Positions 61,026 to 64,000 of a DNA stretch of 64,000 bases are shown in pieces. Below the pieces are notes generated by a model that ran no database searches, was not told the DNA's origin, and saw only the letters and a list, made by a program, of their open reading frames with translations. The stretch spans positions 5,673,501-5,737,500 of the forward strand of contig LR746269.1 in assembly GCA_902729315.2 (NCBI GenBank). The letters run 5' to 3'. How positions within the stretch are numbered: the first letter of the stretch is position 1; the number at the start of each line of letters is the position of its first letter. The position numbers and the translations under genes were made by a program. Source of the DNA: Spirodela intermedia (lineage: Eukaryota > Streptophyta > Magnoliopsida > Alismatales > Araceae).

Positions 61026-61364
61026 TCAGAAGGCCTGGAGGACGGGGCGCTTGCCAAGACGCTTGATCTCCTTCTCCATCCGGCCGGTGAGCATGAGGCC
61101 AAACATCCGGAGGTCGCAGAGAAAGGACCAGAGCGGATGGCCGAATGTGGCGGGGGTGTTGCCCTCCACGAAGAAGTGGCTGTACCAGGCGAGGGCGTAG
61201 CCGATGATGGGGCCGACCAGGAGCAGCCAGCGGCTGACAAGCGGCGAGCAGAGCAGGCAGAGGAGGGCAACGAGGGTGCCAAGGAAGTGCAACCGGCGGG
61301 TGGCCGCCTTGGAGTGCTGACCCACGTAGAAGGCCCAGAATTCATCCAGACTCCGGAAATTCAT
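61026..61364 (-). CDS. Small membrane protein of the Mpo1-like/DUF962 family
   Basis: This is a single exon of 112 residues from ATG 61362-61364 (MNFRSLDEFWAFYVGQHSKA). An in-frame ATG 45 bp upstream exists, but the bacterial and plant family starts at this motif. Conserved histidines are seen in YVGQHS, RRLHFLGT, WYSHFFVEG and FGHPLWSF, around two hydrophobic helices (LGTLVALLCLLCSP; RWLLLVGPIIGYALAW). The C-terminus is basic (KEIKRLGKRP). Yeast Mpo1, of the same broad family, is an ER dioxygenase for 2-hydroxy fatty acids with an iron site built from histidines. Whether this short plant branch has that activity is not known. Confidence 0.85.
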   Translation of the reverse strand: MNFRSLDEFWAFYVGQHSKAATRRLHFLGTLVALLCLLCSPLVSRWLLLVGPIIGYALAWYSHFFVEGNTPATFGHPLWSFLCDLRMFGLMLTGRMEKEIKRLGKRPVLQAF

Positions 61365-61951
61365 GGCGGCACGAGGGCGATGATTCTTCCAGAGATAAGG
61401 CCCAGACACAATACCGACCGACCTGACTGGATACCCTACCCGTCTCTTTCTCCCCTCCCTCCTCCTCCTCCTCCGCCTCCTGCTTCTAGGGTTTCTTCCA
61501 CTCTTCCCCTTCCCTCCCTCCCTCCCGTTGGTCGCCGAGGAGCGGTGGCAAGAGAGTCGTCGGTCGGCGTCGCCCTTCCCCCGTCCCGTCCCCGTATTTA
61601 AGGAAATTTTCGGAAAGGCCCCTGTTTTTTCTCACAAGTACCCGACTATTCCCGAACTTCCCATCACCGGACAGCCGTCGTGAACCACGCGATCGATGAC
61701 AAGGGAGGGGCAACAAAACGCAGGAACGGAACGGAGCCTCGGTGAGGCGGCTTGTAGCAACAACACACACCACGTGTCTAACGTGGATGAATGAAACAGT
61801 CAGGCCAGTCAGTCTGACTTCGGGGATACAGTTGCTTCTCGGCGGCGTTCATGGGTCGCTCGCTGGTAGAACACCACCGTAGGTGGCGGCTCTTATGGCG
61901 CAGCAAAAAGTGCAGGAGAGGAGGGGAGAAGGGGAAAGGAGGAGAGTGCGG
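61365..61951. other. Spacer between the Mpo1-like start and the phosphorylase stop
   Basis: This 590 bp holds the Mpo1-like promoter and leader and the phosphorylase 3' UTR. A 95-codon minus frame at 61486-61773 has no recognisable motif. Confidence 0.45.
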
Positions 61952-64000
61952 TTATGGAACCGGGCATTCGCCGATGCCCCATATGTCCTTGGCGTACTGC
62001 GAGATGGTGCGGTCGCTGCTGAACTTGCCGCACCCGGCGGTGCTCAAGATGGACATCTTCAGCCACCTCGTTCGATCCCTGTTCAAGCAGAGAAGAGAAG
62101 AGGAGGATGGGAGGAGGAGCGGTGAGACCATTAGAGAGCAAACGCGGAGGAGGCACAGAGAGAAAGAGCAGATGGAGGAGCACCTGTATGCCTCGTCCAC
62201 CGCGGCTTGAGCGGCGATGTAGCCGGGGAAGTCGTGGCCGACGAGGAAATAGTCGCCCCGCCCGTACCCAGAGTCGCCTTCCAAGGAATCCAGCAGTGGG
62301 CTGTAGTCGTAGCTGCCAAAGGCACCGTCTCTGATGAGTTTCTTCGCGTCCTCGAAGCGGGGGTCTGGCTTGAACTGCGAAGACGGCGGCACGGCGCAGA
62401 AAAGAGGTCATGACGGCGATCGAAGAACAACAATAATCATGGCGGAGGGCTGTAGCAAGGGAAGGCTGAGGGATGGTCACCAGTCCGTCTTCTCTCTGCT
62501 TGCGGAGCACAGGGACCTGCTCGGCCCTGGCGCCAAAGAGGAAGAAGTTCTCCTCCCCAATCTCTTCTCTGATCTCAACATTTGCGCCGTCAAGGGTTCC
62601 GATTATCATGCAGCCATTCAGGGCGAATTTCATGTTGCTGGTCCCGCTCGCCTCCATCCCAGCCGTGCTGATGTGCTGGGACAGCTCGCTCCCGGGGATG
62701 AGCATCTCCGCGACGGAGACGCTGTAGTTTGGAATGAAGATGACCTGCTCCCCTCCCGGGGTTGATTAGCAGGTGACTACTACCGATCAAATATATACAG
62801 AAAAGGAAAAATGGAAGCTAGGGAAAGACGAATTTTTTAATGGCAACATTGATAGATAATCATCGACACCAAGGGACTCTTCCTCGCCTAACCGTCCACG
62901 AGGACAACACCTCTAGGTGCTCTCAGTCAGAGAAGATGCCTATAAGCAAGCACGGAGGCAGAGAAAATCTTCCGAGGCCTAGACCTCGACCTAGTGTCAT
63001 ACCAAGTGAAACAGTAATATTTTGTGATTTTACAGAGGAAGATAACCACGTCCCGGTTTGGTGAACAGTCATTTCACTCCTGGTCGAGTCAAAGGAAAAG
63101 TCTCTGGCCGTAATCGCACATACTGAAGCCTATTTTGGGTGAATAGAGTCAAATATGCCGAGATCTAATATAAAATATGGAAACATTTCATGGGGGTCAC
63201 AGGAGAGATTCGTCTTGAAATGATAATGATTTTTAAAGAAACCTGTTCATCTACTTGGTAAAACCTGAAATTTCGATCGAGTGATATGGAGGTGTCAACT
63301 GGCACTGCCACTGCCACAGACTCATAAACTGACACACAGGATAGTATCTAGTAGGCGTAGGAGGAACAACAGGATATCTATTGATATCCAGTTTCAGAAC
63401 GGAATCTGACATAGATAACCCCGGGGAACTCCCATTTATGAAAATACTCAAAATTGGTCGACTACACCAGGCATTCAATGTGGACGACGAGTTCAAGGGT
63501 CGACAGAACCACCACAACTTAGTTCAGATACTGTAATGCTTGGCCACCAACTTGAAGTCACTCGTGATCAAGAAGGGTCCGATGGCTACGATGATATCAA
63601 ATCATAGTCGTTTTCTTAGTGTTTTTATACAAAAAATAATTGAAAAATGTCCATGGTAAAACGATATAAGAAAACCAAAATTTTGAATTTTAAATCACCA
63701 AATGCTGAAGTATTTATGCCAGTAATGAAGGAAATAATATACAGATGCCAGATTCTATTTTAGGGCACAGCTTAAGTTTATTTTTGTCAAATAAAAATGG
63801 AGTCTAAGTACAAATTAACTACAGTAAGGGTATTGCGGTGATACAAGGAAGAATCAATACCTTTAAAAGGTCACTTGTTTCAGAGTCATTGTTGACTACA
63901 GTGCCGACATCATTCACCAGCTTGACTATTCTTTTAGCATTCGTATATGTGGCAAATGCCTTTCCCCCAAGCATGATGGTGCGTGGTGTTGTTCCTTTCC
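61952..64000 (-). CDS. PHS2: Alpha-1,4-glucan phosphorylase, H (cytosolic) isozyme type, partial (N-terminal part lies beyond the window)
   Basis: Exons visible in transcript order are 64000-63861 (partial), 62744-62481, 62374-62184 and 62078-61952, all GT-AG and in phase, giving the last 240 or so residues. Motifs in order are [20 protein letters not shown] (C-terminal nucleotide-binding half), [32 protein letters not shown], the pyridoxal-phosphate-site region [63 protein letters not shown] and the end [20 protein letters not shown]. The enzyme releases glucose-1-phosphate from glucan ends. The C-terminus (TAG(S/C)GKFSSDRTI(A/S)QYAK) fits the cytosolic H form rather than the plastid L form. 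The L-type insertion would lie elsewhere and cannot be checked here. A Cys replaces the usual Ser in STAGCGKF. Confidence 0.94.

Noticed and set aside
60855-61601. 248-codon plus-strand frame through the GA microsatellite
   Set aside because: It translates the GA run as Arg/Glu repeats and then runs antisense to the Mpo1-like gene.
61893-62705. 270-codon minus-strand frame in the phosphorylase gene
   Set aside because: It reads from a real exon straight through two introns; the spliced model restores the phosphorylase protein.
1-64000. CRISPR arrays, operons, bacterial regulatory elements
   Set aside because: The window is plant nuclear DNA with introns; the repeats seen are microsatellites, LTR remnants or local duplications without regular spacers.

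Overview
This window is nuclear DNA of a flowering plant. The genes have many GT-AG introns, a nuclear tRNA-Gly gene sits between them, and a decayed Ty1-copia element and many CT/GA microsatellites lie among them. A monocot is likely but not proven, because GC-rich single-exon genes (zinc finger, BTB, MADS, PPR) alternate with AT-rich many-exon genes, a bimodal pattern typical of monocots. I rebuilt exon structures by hand: every junction was checked for GT/AG (one GC/AG), reading phase and family-consistent protein across the join.

Layout. 1-923 (-): 5' part of an AMT1 ammonium transporter. 3936-8916 (-): EGY2, a plastid site-2-protease homologue, 13 exons. 13020-15261 (+): ribosomal stalk protein P0, 5 exons. 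15684-16859 (-): plant C2H2 zinc-finger protein. 17953-19413 (-): BTB/POZ plus beta-propeller protein. 19718-23390 (+): wrecked copia retrotransposon with diverged LTR-like ends. 24236-24886 (+): type I MADS-box gene. 25486-25770 (+): thylakoid phosphoprotein TSP9. 28815-31871 (-): PPR-DYW editing-factor gene with an in-frame TAG before the DYW domain. 32657-35414 (+): O-fucosyltransferase pseudogene with two stops and two frameshifts. 35711-35780 (-): tRNA-Gly(CCC). 36967-42512 (+): RING / TRAF-like / Gln-rich / C-terminal C2H2 protein of about 1,669 residues. 42513-49977: 7.5 kb without a recognisable gene. 49978-50850 (+): beta-tubulin pseudogene. 51896-54107 (-): plastid NusG-like protein (pTAC13 type), with a GC-AG intron. 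55185-59926 (+): plastid acetyl-CoA carboxylase alpha-carboxyltransferase, 10 exons. 61026-61364 (-): Mpo1-like/DUF962 membrane protein. 61952-64000 (-): 3' part of an H-type alpha-glucan phosphorylase.

The genes do not form an operon-like unit. Four intact genes (EGY2, TSP9, the NusG-like gene and the carboxyltransferase) encode plastid proteins. The NusG-like and carboxyltransferase genes are divergent neighbours about 1.1 kb apart. I found no convincing new biological system. The items most worth checking are the PPR gene interrupted just before its catalytic domain beside a dying O-fucosyltransferase, the unusual RING/Q-rich/zinc-finger protein, and the 7.5 kb T-rich region with an internal duplication and a perfect hairpin.
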